DNA of 64,000 nucleotides from Clavaria fumosa (Eukaryota > Basidiomycota > Agaricomycetes > Agaricales > Clavariaceae), in the NCBI GenBank assembly GCA_951802425.1, contig OX637795.1, positions 2,832,501 through 2,896,500 of the forward strand, in the 5' to 3' direction. The translations under genes and the position numbers were made by a program. The notes beneath the pieces were generated by a model. It ran no database searches and had not been told where the DNA came from. It worked only from the letters and a program-made list of their open reading frames with translations. Below are positions 19,669 to 30,775 of the stretch, one piece after another. Each line of letters starts with the position of its first letter. The first letter of the stretch is position 1.

Positions 19669-22640
19669 ATGTCTGGTTCTATCCCAGATTTTCCTAAGCT
19701 GTCTGACAGCAATTATAAGGAGTGGAAGACTATTATGAAGTCTTCCCTCCAGGCTCTTGGAGTGTGGAGAGTGGTGACTGGAGAGAGGACTAAGCCTGGT
19801 CCAGAGTCTGCAGACCTGGACAAGTTCTTGCAGGACTTTGACAAGGCTGCTGGGTGGTTAAAGATGAGGGTTGAGATGAGCCAGATGGCTCATTTTGAGG
19901 GGTTTGAAGATGATCCCAAGGAGATTTGGGATAGGTTGGATGCTGCCCATGTCTCCAAGAAGCCAGCACTTTGCTTTAATGCCTATGCTGAGCTCTTCTC
20001 CATCACAAAGGGGACAGAGGAGACTTTGATTGGGTTGATGGGAAGGATTGAGAGTGCTATGCAGGCAATTCGCTCTTTGAGGCCTGACAGCTTTACTGTG
20101 GCAGAGTTGGATGATGAATTGCAGGCCATGGCAATGATTCGTGCCCTCCCAGCCGAGTACCAGGCCTTTCGCTCATCTCTCATGCTCCTGGACAAGATTG
20201 ATAAGAGGACACTCCAGGAGGCCTTCAAAAATGAGGAGATCCAGCGCCAGCAGGCAGAGAATGCTTCCCCTGCCTCCCCAGCTCGTGCCCTCGCTGCCTC
20301 CACCTCTGGGGCAAAGCAGAATACTCCCAGACCTCGCACCTTGTATAATTGTGACTTCTGTGGAAGAGTTGGACACACCATGGATAGGTGCAAGCAGTTT
20401 GCTGCTGCTCAAAGGGAGGCCAGATGGAAGGCTCAGGGACAGGGGATGAGTGGAAGGACTGGGAATTCTGGACAGCAAGCTGCTCCAGCCCAGGAGTTTG
20501 CAGGGAATGCAAGTCTTTGCTCCCCTGAATCTTTGGGAAAGACTGACATGGAATGGACTGCAGACTCAGGTGCCTCAGCTCACATGACTCCAAACAGGCA
20601 CTATATCCATCAATATTCACCTTATTCTGTTCCTATTCATTTGGCTGATGGAAATGTGGTCTATTCAAAGGGAGTAGGTGTGGTGCACTTTATACCTGAT
20701 ATAGGAGGCAAGAATGCGAAGATTTTGACATTTACTCGTGTCCTGCATGTTCCAGACCTTGACAGCAGTCTCCTGTCCATCCTATACCTCACCCGCCACT
20801 GCCACTATGTTGTGTCCATTGATTCTTTGTTCCTGTACTTTGGACAGAATGGCCAAGTCAAATTCACTGCCTCTATTCACCCCAACAACAATGCTTCCCT
20901 CAATGGCAGAACTGAAGTAGTGAGAGAGCAAGCCTGCTTGTCAGCAACACCTCCTATGGATTATGCTCTGTGGCATCGTCGTTTAGCACATCAGAACATG
21001 GATGGAGTAATGAGAATGGCTAGGGATTCTTTGGTCACTGGACTTAGGCTGCAGTCCAAGTCTTTACCAACTGGGTTTTGTGAGCCATGTCTAGCTGGAA
21101 AGATGCATGCCAATCCATTCCCTTTGTCCCAGCACAGGGCTACTGAGCTGTTGGAACTGGTGCATTCTGATGTTCATGGTCCATTGAGTGTTAGAACACA
21201 CTCTGGATATCACTATTGGGTCACATTTATTGATGATGCCTCAAGGTTCTGGGTGGTTTACTTGCTAAAGGCAAAGAGTGAAGTGTTTACTGCATACAAG
21301 CAATTTCAAGCTTATGCAGAGAGGTATTTGGGATGCAAGGTCAGGACAATTAGAGATGACAAAGGGGGGGAGTACATGTCCAATGCCTTTCTACATGACA
21401 CTTTGGCTGAAGGTGTGCAGAGACAGCACACAACCAGAAATCGTCCTCAGCAGAATGGTGTGGCAGAGCGAGCCAATCGCACTATACAGGATGGAATAAC
21501 CACCCTGCTGCAGGAATCTGGGTTACCTGTGCAATTCTGGGGAGAGGCACTTGCAGCCTTTGTGCATGTGAGGAATAGATGTGCCACTTTAACTCTGAAT
21601 GGTGTAACACCATACACTCTGTGGCACAAGAAGAAACCTGATGTGTCCCATTTGAGAGTCTGGGGTTGCCAGGCATATGTGCATGTGCAGAAAGACAAGA
21701 GGTCACTTCTTGGTTCACACATGGAGAAATGCATCTTCATTGGATATCCAGAGGGCTACAAGGGTTGGAAGTTTTATAACCCTACCACCAAGAAAACTGT
21801 GATCAGTGAGAGGGCTGAGTTTGATGAACATTACTTCCCTCATAAGAGACATCACCAGCAGGACAGTTTGCCAAGGGTAACCAACACTCCAGTCCCTGGG
21901 CCAGTCTCTGAGTATATCCAAGTAATGGATGAGCATGATTTGGATGCACATGGTAATCCTATGGCAATCCCTCCAGTGAGAGAGGAGTCTCCAGTTCCTG
22001 AGGTTCGCACTCCCAGTCCACCACTTGCTCTGAGACGAGAGGCTCGTCTCAGGAGGCCTCCTGGTGAATGGTGGAAAGTTAGACCTGAACCTGAACCCAT
22101 GGTTGAGGGGACTTCTTCACCTTCAGGAGATGAGCTGAACCTAGGAGAGAATGAGGAGGAGGAGGAAGTGGTTGAATTTGCTGGTCTTGCTTCTGGAGCA
22201 GACCCACACAACTATGCACAGGCAATGAAATGTCCTGATGCTCATCTTTGGCAGAAGGCATGTGAGGAAGAGTACCAAATGCATTTGGAGAATGGTACTT
22301 GGGAATTAGTGAAGTTGCCTCCTGGAAGGAAGGCCATTGGATCAGGATGGGTGTTTAAGGTGAAAAGGAAGGCAGATGGGAGCATTGAGAGATACAAGGC
22401 TCGTTTTGTGGCCAAGGGATATAGCCAGAGGCCTGGACTGGATTACACTGAAGTGTTTGCTCCTACCAGTCGTGCTCCTGCTATCAGGCTTATCTTGGCA
22501 CTGGCAGCCATTGAGGACATGCATTTGCATACTGTGGACATATCTCATGCTTTTGTGAATGGGAAGTTGGATGAAGAGATCTACATGGAGCAACCACAGG
22601 GATTTTGTGCAACCTGGTTATGTGTGCAGGCTGAATCGCT
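19669..22640 (+). pseudogene. Copia-1b gag-pol, N-terminal two thirds
   Basis: Nearly identical to copy 1a from gag through the middle of RT: zinc knuckle CDFCGRVGHTMDRC, protease DSGASAH, integrase DDE residues, RT from WVFKVKRK. One extra T in GGATTTTGTG near 22604 shifts the frame after QPQGF. This is 37 bp before the TRG-1 insertion, so the copy carries two independent lesions. It probably became non-functional recently, since the rest of the frame is open. Confidence 0.93.
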
Positions 22641-22959
22641 TGTTGGAATTGGGTTATCTCACCCATCGATCAGATAAGCGTTTAGTCAATTCTCTTTAGT
22701 CATCAGTCCGGGCCCCTTAGTAATACAGTCATGTGATTACTTTGAGGTACTAACGCCATTGGTAGTTATTATTAGCTATCACATGACCACAGTAGTATAT
22801 AAGTAGCTCACCAGATGTAGTAGATACCCATCTGGTTATCCAGTTTTGTGCCCCGGACTACCACTACCGCTACCGACTCGACTTCGCTCATCGTCACCAT
22901 CGTCGTCCTTCGATAGGATCCTCACTGATCAGCACACCGACAACCAGATTCTATTAACA
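22641..22959 (+). repeat. TRG-1 5' LTR (319 bp)
   Basis: TGTTGGAATTGGG to ATTCTATTAACA. A TATA-like box (AGTATATAAG) lies about 155 bp into the LTR and suits transcription in + orientation. Confidence 0.93.
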
Positions 22960-22992
22960 TAACCAGATACCAACCTGTGCGCCTCCTCGATA

Positions 22993-23664
22993 ATGTCTTC
23001 GTCCCACTCGACCGACACGACCCGAAGCCGGCCACAAGAACTGGACAACTTACTTTCCACGTGCCCGACCAGCACCCCCTCTGCTATCATCATTTGGGTT
23101 ATTTCGCTGATCACCACATGGCGCGCATCAGTCAACTCACTCTTCGCATCGGTACTCGAGCGCCTCGCTCAGCTTGAGCGGCGTATGGACGACACAAATG
23201 CCCTACTCGACGAACTCGATACAAATATGTCCGACACCCGCACCCGCCTCGTTGACGCTGAGACCACCGTCGCCGCCGCCCGTGCCAGCGTCGCAGCTCC
23301 CTCCACAGGTCGAGCCACCCGAGGCACCTCTACCGCACCTGGGCGCTATGCCAAGTGTGACAAGTGCCACGCTCGTGGTCATACGGCATCCGATTGCCGC
23401 ACCACTGACCCCTCCGCCGTCCGACGCCGCATCGCACAGAACAAGAAGCGACGGGCTCAGCGCCCCTTCGAGGCGCCACCCCCTGCCGCCCCTTACTTCC
23501 CGCCGCCGCTTGGACCAGCCCCCTACTACTATCCGCCGCCGCCACTCTATGCTGCCTCCACAACCATCGCCGCCGAGGCCACCGAATTGCGCCGCCGGAT
23601 TGCGCAATCCAATCGAGACCGCCGCCGTGCCCGCACGCCTGCTGTCGCCACCGCTCCTGCCTGA
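22993..23664 (+). CDS. TRG gag-like zinc-knuckle protein, intact copy
   Basis: 223 residues. A predicted coiled coil (LERLAQLERRMDDTNALLDE and following, about 55-100) is followed by an Ala/Thr-rich linker, one CCHC zinc knuckle CDKCHARGHTASDC (about 120-133), a Pro/Tyr-rich stretch and a basic tail. The motif RRRIAQ occurs twice, at the start and in the tail. I see no UBN2 or Ty3 capsid domain, so it is not a normal gag; it may bind element RNA through the knuckle and self-associate through the coiled coil. GC content is much higher than in the LTRs. The same gene is broken in TRG-2 and TRG-3. Confidence 0.85.
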   Translation: MSSSHSTDTTRSRPQELDNLLSTCPTSTPSAIIIWVISLITTWRASVNSLFASVLERLAQLERRMDDTNALLDELDTNMSDTRTRLVDAETTVAAARASVAAPSTGRATRGTSTAPGRYAKCDKCHARGHTASDCRTTDPSAVRRRIAQNKKRRAQRPFEAPPPAAPYFPPPLGPAPYYYPPPPLYAASTTIAAEATELRRRIAQSNRDRRRARTPAVATAPA

Positions 23665-23695
23665 AGACTGATCGATGGATTCGATTACGGGGGAG

Positions 23696-24014
23696 TGTTG
23701 GAATTGGGTCATCTCACCCATCGATCAGATAAGCGTTTAGTCAATTCTCTTTAGTCATCAGTCCGGGCCCCTTAGTAATACAGTCATGTGATTACTTTGA
23801 GGTACTAACGCCATTGGTAGTTATTATTAGCTATCACATGACCACAGTAGTATATAAGTAGCTCACCAGATGTAGTAGATACCCATCTGGTTATCCAGTT
23901 TTGTGCCCCGGACTACCACTACCGCTACCGACTCGACTTCGCTCATCGTCACCGTCGTCGTCCTTCGATAGGATCCTCACCGATCAGCACACCGACAACC
24001 AGATTCTATTAACA
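23696..24014 (+). repeat. TRG-1 3' LTR (319 bp)
   Basis: Differs from the 5' LTR at a few sites (for example GGGTCATC against GGGTTATC). Preceded by the polypurine tract and followed by the TCGCT duplication. Confidence 0.93.
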
Positions 24015-25140
24015 TCGCTCCCTCTATGGCTTGAAGCAGGCTTCAAGAGTTTGGAATAAGACTCTTCATGCTGCATTCTCAAAGATGGGATTTAAGCGAT
24101 CAGAGTCAGACCATGGCATCTATGTCTTTGTGAAGGATGATGTTCGCATTTTTGTGCCTGTCTGGGTAGATGACATTACATTTGCATCAAAATCTCAGTC
24201 ATCCATCAATTCATGCATTCAGGAGTTGGGGAAGCAGTTTGATCTCAGGAATTTGGGTCCCACCACTTATCTGTTGGGCATAGAGATTAAGAGAGATCAT
24301 GCAAATCACTCAATTTCATTATCCCAGAAGCAGTATATCCTAGATGTGTTGGAAAGATTCAAGATGTCTGACTGTCATCCTGTCTCCACTCCCATTGATC
24401 CTGGATTGCGATTGGACAAAGACATGGGTGCCAGTACTCCTGAGGAGATAGCTGCAATGAAAGAAACTCCATATTTGAGTGCTGTTGGTGCTTTGATGTA
24501 CTTGGCTGTGTCCACCAGACCAGACATTGCATATGCATGTGGTGTCCTTGCAAGATTCTCATCTAATCCTGGTCCTCCACATTGGAAAGCAGTGAAGCAT
24601 GTGATGAGATATGTAAAGGGGACTATGGATGTGAAGTTGACCTATGGTCCTTCATCCTCTGGTGAACTGTTCACATCATTTTCTGATGCTGATTTTGGAG
24701 GGTGCAAGCAGTCTGGCAAGTCCACCAGTGGGTACTTAATTAAAGTTGGAACTGGTGCTGTAAGCTGGAGAAGCAAATTGCAGCCAATTGTGGCCTTGTC
24801 TACCACAGAGGCTGAGTATATTGCTGCAGTTGAGGCTGGAAAGGAGATGATATGGATGCACAACATTCTTAGTGAATTTGGGTACAAACCCAGTTTGCCA
24901 TCCAAGTTGAGAGTTGACAACCAGTCTGCCATGAATGTGGCAAAGAACCCTGAGCACCATGGTCGCATGAAGCACCTGGATTTGAGATTGTATTGGCTCA
25001 GGGAGAAAGTGGAGGCTGGAGTGATTTCACTCTCATATATACCTACTACAGAGATGCCTGCAGATATTCTGACTAAAGGGTTGCCTAGGGCACAGGTGGA
25101 AGTATGTAGGCATCTCATGGGACTTCAGGAAGAGATGTGA
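24015..25140 (+). pseudogene. Copia-1b pol, C-terminal part
   Basis: Resumes with SLYGLKQASRVWNK, continues through the RT VDD motif and the whole RNase H to the normal stop at 25138-25140. Open throughout; separated from the start of the gene by TRG-1. Confidence 0.93.
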
Positions 25141-25153
25141 GATCAAGGGGGAG

Positions 25154-25459
25154 TGTTGAATGTGATAGCCCATCCTTCCTTCACATTAGTTTCACCTTCC
25201 TAAGTTGTATAGTTGCCCAGGGCTCTTTCCTTTCACCCTGAGGCATTATGTAACAGTTGTTGCTTATGTAAGCATAGATACTTCGCCACAGAGTCCAGTT
25301 TCAGTCCCTCAGTGACTTGTACTGGACTCTAGGTGAGTGTCCCCTCATGTACTTCATTTACCTATGTACTTTTACTAATTTAGTGACTTGTACTGGACTC
25401 TAGTCATCCAGTGAGGCTCTAGGAGCCCTGTACACTCATCTACATAGGTCTCCTTGACA
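25154..25459 (+). repeat. Copia-1b 3' LTR
   Basis: 306 bp, preceded by the CAAGGGGGAG polypurine tract. One base differs from the 5' LTR (A at 25255). Confidence 0.95.
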
Positions 25460-26010
25460 AGTACAAGGGGGGTAACTTGTTGGAAGACATGAGAGGCAGT
25501 GAGGAAGTTAAGTTTGTGGGGGCCCCAGCACATAGCAGAGATGGGGAGGGAGAAGCGGTACAAACCCTCCTTATACACCACAAAGGATGGATAAGAGCTG
25601 AGAGATAAGCAAGCGGCAGGGAAGAGCTGTCACAGGAGCACATGATGGTTGAAGGAGCATGTGGAGATAAGCTGTGCCATGTGATGGACTGAGGAGTAGC
25701 ACGTGGGCCGATAAGAGAAAGGTGATGGCGTCCAAGATAAGGGGCAACAGGAGAGTGCGAAGAGCCGCATCAAAGAGCAGTATCCAGCAGTTGCGGACTG
25801 TGTGAGCCTGCGGACTGAGCAGGCCTGCGGGGGGACATGCTGCAGTAGATGGATAGCATCCTTGGGCTGCGGACGAGGAGCTGTGCCGCAGAAACCCGCA
25901 GTACCCCTCTAGGTATATAAGGGGTGCAGTGACATGAGAGGAGGCCCCTTAGCATTGTTCATTTGTCCCTATCACCTTATTGTACTTTGGTGAATCACAC
26001 TGGCTTTCCC

Positions 26011-26318
26011 TGTCAAGTAGACCTGAGTAGATGGGAGGACAGGGCTCCTAGAGCCTCACTGGAATCTAGAGTCCAGTACAAGTCACTGAATTAGTAAAAG
26101 TACATAGGTAAATGAAGTACATGAGGGGATACTCACCTAGAGTCCAGTACAAGTCACTAAGGGACTGAAACTGGACTCTGTGGCGAAGTATTCATGCTTA
26201 CATAAGCAACAACAGTTACATAATGCCTCAGGATGAAAGGAAAGAGTCCTGGGCAACAATTACACAACTTAGGAAGGTGAAACTAATGTGAAGGAAGGAT
26301 GGGCTATCACACTTAACA
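26011..26318 (-). repeat. Copia-1c 3' LTR
   Basis: 308 bp; related to the Copia-1a LTR with many substitutions. Its 3' part shares the variant GGACAGGGCTCC with the Copia-1d LTR at 37802. Confidence 0.9.
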
Positions 26319-26331
26319 CTCCCCCATGATC

Positions 26332-27512
26332 TCACATCTCTTCCTGAAGTCCCATGAGGTGCCTACACACTTCAACCTGTGTCCTAGGCAGTCCTTTAGT
26401 TAAAATATCTGCAGGCATCTCTGCAGTAGGTATGTATGAGAGTGAAATCAATCCAGCCTCCACTTTCTCCCTGAGCCAATACAATCTCAAATCCAGGTGC
26501 TTCATGCGACCATGGTGCTCAGGGTTCTTTGCAACATTCATGGCAGATTGGTTGTCAACTCTCAACTTGGATGGCAAACTGGGTTTATACCCAAATTCAC
26601 TAAGAATATTGTGCATCCATAACATCTCCTTTCCAGCTTCAACTGTCAGTCGTTGCATTCAAAGGAGCGAAGACTTGCATTCCCTGCAAACTCCTGAGCT
26701 GGAGCAGCTTGCTCTCCAGAATTCCCAGTCTTTCCACTCTGTCCCTGTGCCTTCAATCTAGCAGCAGCAAAGTGCCTGCACCTGTCCATGGTGTGTCCAA
26801 CCCTTCCACAGAAATTGCAGTTATACACAGGACAAGGTCTGGGAGTGTTCTGCTTTGCCTGAAAGGTGGAGGCAAAAGCAGAGGTAGCAAGGGCACGAGC
26901 AGGAGAAGCAGGGGAGGCATTCTCAGCCTGCTGGTGCTGGATCTCCTCATTTTTGAAAGCCTCCTGGAGGGTCCTCTTATCAATCTTTTCCAGGAGCATG
27001 AGGGATGAACGAAAGGCCTGGTACTCAGCTGGAAGGGCACGAATCATTGCCATGGCCTGCAATTCATCATCCAACTCTGCCACAGTAAAGCTGTCAGGCC
27101 TCAAAGAGCAAATGGCCTGCATGGCAGTCTCAATCCTTCCCATCAGCCCAGTCAAAGTCTCCTCCTTCTCCTTTGTGATGGAGAAGAGCTCAGCATAGGC
27201 ATTAAAGCAAAGTGCTGGCTTCTTGGAGACATGGGCAGCACCCAACCTATCCCAAATCTCCTTGGGATCATCCTCAAACCCCTCAAAATGAGCCATCTGG
27301 CTCATCTCAACCCTCATCTTTCACCACCCAGCAGCCTTGTCAAAGTCCTGCAAGAACTTGTCCAGGTCTCCAGACTCTGGACTAGGCCTAGTCCTCTCTC
27401 CAGTAACCACTCTCCACACTCCAAGAGCCTGGAGGGAAGACTTCATATTAGTCTTCCACTCCTTATAATTGCTGTCTGACAGCTTAGGAAAATCTGGGAT
27501 AGAACCAGACAT
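26332..27512 (-). pseudogene. Copia-1c gag fused to RNase H tail
   Basis: Starts MSGSIPDFPKLSDSNYKEWK at 27512. A stop at 27318-27320 interrupts gag (KAAGW-stop-MRVEMSQ), where copy 1a has leucine-lysine. Gag then continues through a zinc knuckle CNFCGRVGHTMDRC to about 26650. There the sequence jumps, with a frame change, into EAGKEMLWMHNILSEFGYK, the last 100 residues of RNase H. The joining point lies within the ORF overlap at 26646-26658. Confidence 0.88.
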
Positions 27513-28188
27513 CTCTCCAACAAAGTACTAAAAAATGCGAAATAGGGGGGTGACAAAAATCGCAATAACGAGTGAAGGGGCAGTGCGATTTTGTGCGAAC
27601 TCCGTGGGCTGGTGGGGCTATAGGGCCTCTATCTATGTGCCAAAGGGCTTGGTGATAGCTGTGGTCCTGAGAGAGAGATGACGAAAATTCGAAATGGGTG
27701 GAGTCAAATGGCAACGACGAAAATGGCGATTGCGAGGGAACGACTGATGCGATTTACTGCGAACTTGGGGAGCTGGTGGGTGTCGATGTGTAGTATGGGC
27801 ACCCGAAATGGCAAATGGGTACGATAAGACGTTGTTGAGATATAATGAATTTTGTCACAGGGAGGTGACTGTGAGGCAAAATGCGAAATGGCGATTGCGG
27901 GCGAACGGCTGGTGCGAATCGTCTGAAACGTGGCGCCCCAGTAGAAGAGCTAGGGTAGACCTGGACCTCAGAAGATGGACAGTATCCGAGCAACAGTTAC
28001 TGAGATATGGGCAAAGTTGTGATAGGGTCCCAGAAGCGAAATAGGCAGGGGGCGAGATCTTGGGAACGAGTAGGCGGATCGGTCTGAAACCTGGTTTAGC
28101 GATGGATGAGGTCGAGTTGAGTTATCCGACGAAATTTGGGACACATCCGTCCACAGGATATGGAGATATGAGATGTGGTGCAAATAGG

Positions 28189-28492
28189 AAGTAGACCTGA
28201 GTAGATGGGAGGACAGGGCTCCTAGAGCCTCACTGGAATCTAGAGTCCAGTACAAGTCACTGAATTAGTAAAAGTACATAGGTAAATGAAGTACATGAGG
28301 GGATACTCACCTAGAGTCCAGTACAAGTCACTGAGGGACTGAAACTGGACTCTGTGGCGAAGTATCCATGCTTACATAAGCAACGACAGTTACATAATGC
28401 CTCAGGATGAAAGGAAAGAGTCCTGGGCAACAATTACACAACTTAGGAAGGTGAAACTAATGTGAAGGAAGGATGGGCTATCACACTTAACA
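28189..28492 (-). repeat. Copia-1c 5' LTR, trimmed at its inner end
   Basis: About 304 bp matching 26011-26318. The inner terminus (TTGACA in copy 1a) is replaced directly by leader sequence CTATTTGCACCACATC. Confidence 0.85.
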
Positions 28493-28716
28493 TTCCCTAC
28501 TGCCGACAAGAGATACCCTATCTCCTCCTGGCCCGAAGTAGCAACAACGCCAACCTCCAGACAGATCTACCTGACATTGAGTCAGCAACGGGCTCAAATC
28601 ATGCGACTCACACACCACCTGACTGAGTTCAGTCATTCTATTTGCATCAATATCCTTGGACATGATCATCTGGACTGCCAAGCAACTCAACACACCCCCT
28701 TGATGAGGCAACTCTC

Positions 28717-28796
28717 TCATCTTTTCAATCCAAGCATCTCCAGCATCTCCATGACCTTGACTCTGCCAAGAGCCTTGGTCAAGATGTCTGCTGCCA
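28717..28796 (-). pseudogene. Copia-2 pol C terminus
   Basis: Reads AADILTKALGRVKVMEMLEM and ends at the stop 28717-28719, as at the end of Copia RNase H domains. Separated from the rest by the solo LTR. Confidence 0.8.
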
Positions 28797-28801
28797 TAGC
28801 T

Positions 28802-29120
28802 TGTTGGAATTGGGTTATCTCACCCATCGATCAGATAAGCGTTTAGTCAATTCTCTTTAGTCATCAGTCCGGGCCCTTTAGTAATACAGTCATGTGATTA
28901 CTTTGAGGTACTAACGCCATTGGTAGTTATTATTAGCTATCACATGACCACAGTAGTATATAAGTAGCTCACCAGATGTAGTAGATACCCATCTGGTTAT
29001 CCAGTTTTGTGCCCCGGACTACCACTACCGCTACCGACTCGACTTCGCTCATCGTCACCATCGTCGTCCTTCGATAGGATCCTCACCGATCAGCACACCG
29101 ACAACCAGATTCTAATAACA
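28802..29120 (+). repeat. Solo LTR of the TRG family
   Basis: 319 bp, flanked by TAGCT (28797-28801 and 29121-29125). It sits between the codons for GTAAM and AADILTK of Copia-2. Confidence 0.93.
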
Positions 29121-29125
29121 TAGCT

Positions 29126-29389
29126 GCAGTCCCAACATGTTTCAGAGATATGGCTCCCTTATCAACCTCATCTCTGAGCCAATAAAAGCGCAAATCCAGG
29201 TGCTTCATCCTGCCATGATGTTCAGGATTCTTAGCAACAGCAAGGGCAGATGCACTATCAAGCAACAGGGTGGATGAGCCTGAGACAGGGTATCCCATCT
29301 CCTGGAACAGGTTGCGCAACCAGAGGATCTCTTGACCAGCAGATGTGGCAGCAACATATTCTGCCTCTGTGGTAGAGAGTGCAACAATC
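29126..29389 (-). pseudogene. Copia-2 RNase H, middle part
   Basis: Begins IVALSTTEAEYVAATSAGQE at the TRG-2 junction and continues through VAKNPEHHGRMKHLDLRFYW. No stop in this piece. Confidence 0.88.
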
Positions 29390-30770
29390 TGTTAATAGAA
29401 TCTGGTTGTCGGTGTGCTGATCGGTGAGGATCCTATCGAAGGACGACGACGGTGACGATGAGCGAAGTCGAGTCGGTAGCAGTAGTGGTAGTCCGGGGCA
29501 CAAAACTGGATAACCAGATGGGTATCTACTACATCTGGTGAGCTACTTATATACTACTGTGGTCATGTGATAGCTAATAATAACTACCAATGGCGTTAGT
29601 ACCTCAAAGTAATCACATGACTGTATTACTAAGGGGCCCGGACTGATGACTAAAGAGAATTGACTAAACGCTTATCTGATCGATGGGTGAGATAACCCAA
29701 TTCCAACACTCCCCCGTAATCGAATCCATCGATCAGTCTTCAGGCAGGAGTGGTGGCGACAGCAGGCGTGCAGGCACGGCGGCGGTCTCGATTGGATTGC
29801 GCAATCCGGCGGCGCAATTTGGTGGCCTCGGCGGCGATGGTCGTGGAGGCGGCATAGAGTGGCGGCGGCGGATAGTAGTAGGGGGCTGGTCCAAGCAGCG
29901 GCGGGAAGTAAGGGGCGGCAGGGGGTGGCGCCTCGAAGGGGCGCTGAGCCTGTCGCTTCTTGTTCTGTGCGATGCGGCGTCGGACGGCGTCGGACGGCGG
30001 AGGGGTCGGCGGTGCGGCAATCGGGTGCCATATGACCACGAGCGTGGCACTTCTCACACTTGGTGTATCGACCGGGTGTGGGGGTGCCTCGGGTTGCTCG
30101 ACCTGTAGAGGGAGCAGCAACACTGGCACGGGCAGTGGCGACAGTGGTCTCAGTGTTGACGAGGCGGGTGCGGGTGTCAGACATATTCGAATCGAGTTCG
30201 TCGAGGAGGGAGTTGACATCGTCCATGCGTCGCTCAAGGAGAGCAAGTCGCTCGAGTACTGATGTGAATAAAGAGTTGACTGATGCGCGCCATACTGTGA
30301 TCAGCGAGATAACCCAGCCAATAATGGCGGAGGGAGCGCTGGCGGGGCGTTGCGACAGTAGTTGGTCCACGTCTTGTGGCCTGCTTCGGGTTGTGCCGGT
30401 CGATGAGGACAAAGACATTATCGAGGAGGCGCACAGGTGTTTATCTGGTTATGTTAATAGAATCTGGTTGTCGGTGTGCTGATCGGTGAGGATCCTATCA
30501 AAGGACGACGACGGTGACGATGAGCGAAGTCGAGTCGGTAGCGGTAGTGGTAGTCCGGGGCACAAAACTGGATAACCAGATGGGTATCTACTACATCTGG
30601 TGAGCTACTTATATACTACTGTGGTCATGTGATAGCTAATAATAACTACCAATGGCGTTAGTACCTCAAAGTAATCACATGACTGTATTACTAAGGGGCC
30701 CGGACTGATGACTAAAGAGAATTGACTAAACGCTTATCTGATCGATGGGTGAGATAACCCAATTCCAACA
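29390..30770 (-). mobile_element. TRG-2: full-length TRG copy, minus strand
   Basis: 1381 bp, target duplication CAATC (29385-29389 and 30771-30775). LTRs 29390-29708 and 30452-30770, 319 bp each. Interior has the same layout as TRG-1 and several scattered substitutions. It splits the RNase H of Copia-2. Confidence 0.93.
29740..30418 (-). pseudogene. TRG-2 zinc-knuckle gene, frameshifted
   Basis: Starts MSLSSSTGTTRSRPQDVDQ at 30418, keeps the coiled coil and knuckle CEKCHARGHMAPDC. It then loses frame after SAVRR because the 10-bp segment GCGTCGGACG is present twice in tandem (29977-29996, + strand reading). The remaining tail (RRRIAQNKKRQAQR ... AVATTPA) is still readable in the neighbouring frame down to 29740. 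Only the duplication separates it from the intact TRG-1 protein. Confidence 0.88.
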
Positions 30771-30775
30771 CAATC

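Larger units (their letters stand above)
22641..24014 (+). mobile_element. TRG-1: short LTR retroelement with only a zinc-knuckle gene
   Basis: 1374 bp, target duplication TCGCT (22636-22640 and 24015-24019). LTRs 22641-22959 and 23696-24014 (319 bp each, about three differences). The 736-bp interior holds one gene and ends with the polypurine tract TTACGGGGGAG. No protease, integrase, RT or RNase H. It must therefore borrow enzymes from an autonomous element. The organisation is like the plant elements called TR-GAG (terminal-repeat retrotransposon with gag). Two more full copies are at 29390-30770 and 32871-34244. Confidence 0.93.
18506..25459 (+). mobile_element. Copia-1b: second Copia-1 copy, interrupted by TRG-1
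   Basis: Target duplication AGTAC at 18501-18505 and 25460-25464. LTRs 18506-18811 and 25154-25459 are both 306 bp, with one difference noticed (T to A at 25255). Compared with copy 1a it has a 15-bp in-frame deletion in the acidic linker, a one-base insertion near 22604, and the 1374-bp TRG-1 insertion with its 5-bp duplication. Confidence 0.95.
26011..28492 (-). mobile_element. Copia-1c: internally deleted Copia-1 copy
   Basis: Target duplication TTCCC (26006-26010 and 28493-28497). 3' LTR at 26011-26318; 5' LTR at about 28189-28492. The interior keeps a leader and gag, then jumps from shortly after the zinc knuckle (near 26650) to the C-terminal RNase H; protease, integrase and most of RT are gone. 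At the 5' LTR/leader junction the last LTR bases and about 180 bp of leader are missing, so the expected primer-binding region is absent. LTRs differ from each other and from copies 1a/1b at many sites, so it is an older subfamily. Confidence 0.92.
25478..28692 (-). repeat. Probable Copia-2 3' LTR, split by Copia-1c
   Basis: Inference: after the Copia-2 pol stop (28717) the minus strand has TCATCAAGGGGG, a polypurine tract, and then TGTTGAGTTGC. Skipping Copia-1c (26011-28492) and one TTCCC duplication, the sequence continues to TCTTCCAACA at 25478, giving a unit of about 728 bp bounded by TGTTG...CAACA. A TATA-like box (TATATA) lies near 25914. No matching 5' LTR was found near 36-37 kb, so the call rests on termini and position only. 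Confidence 0.45.

Noticed and set aside
23174..23721. Second + frame (165 codons) and antisense frame (172 codons) over the TRG gene
   Set aside because: High-GC sequence gives long open frames by chance; only the frame with the CCHC knuckle has recognisable structure.
25478..26010. Independent solo LTR in + orientation
   Set aside because: Considered because of GTATATAAGG, but the TGTTG start and CAACA end, and the position after the Copia-2 polypurine tract, fit a minus-strand Copia-2 LTR better; kept as low confidence.
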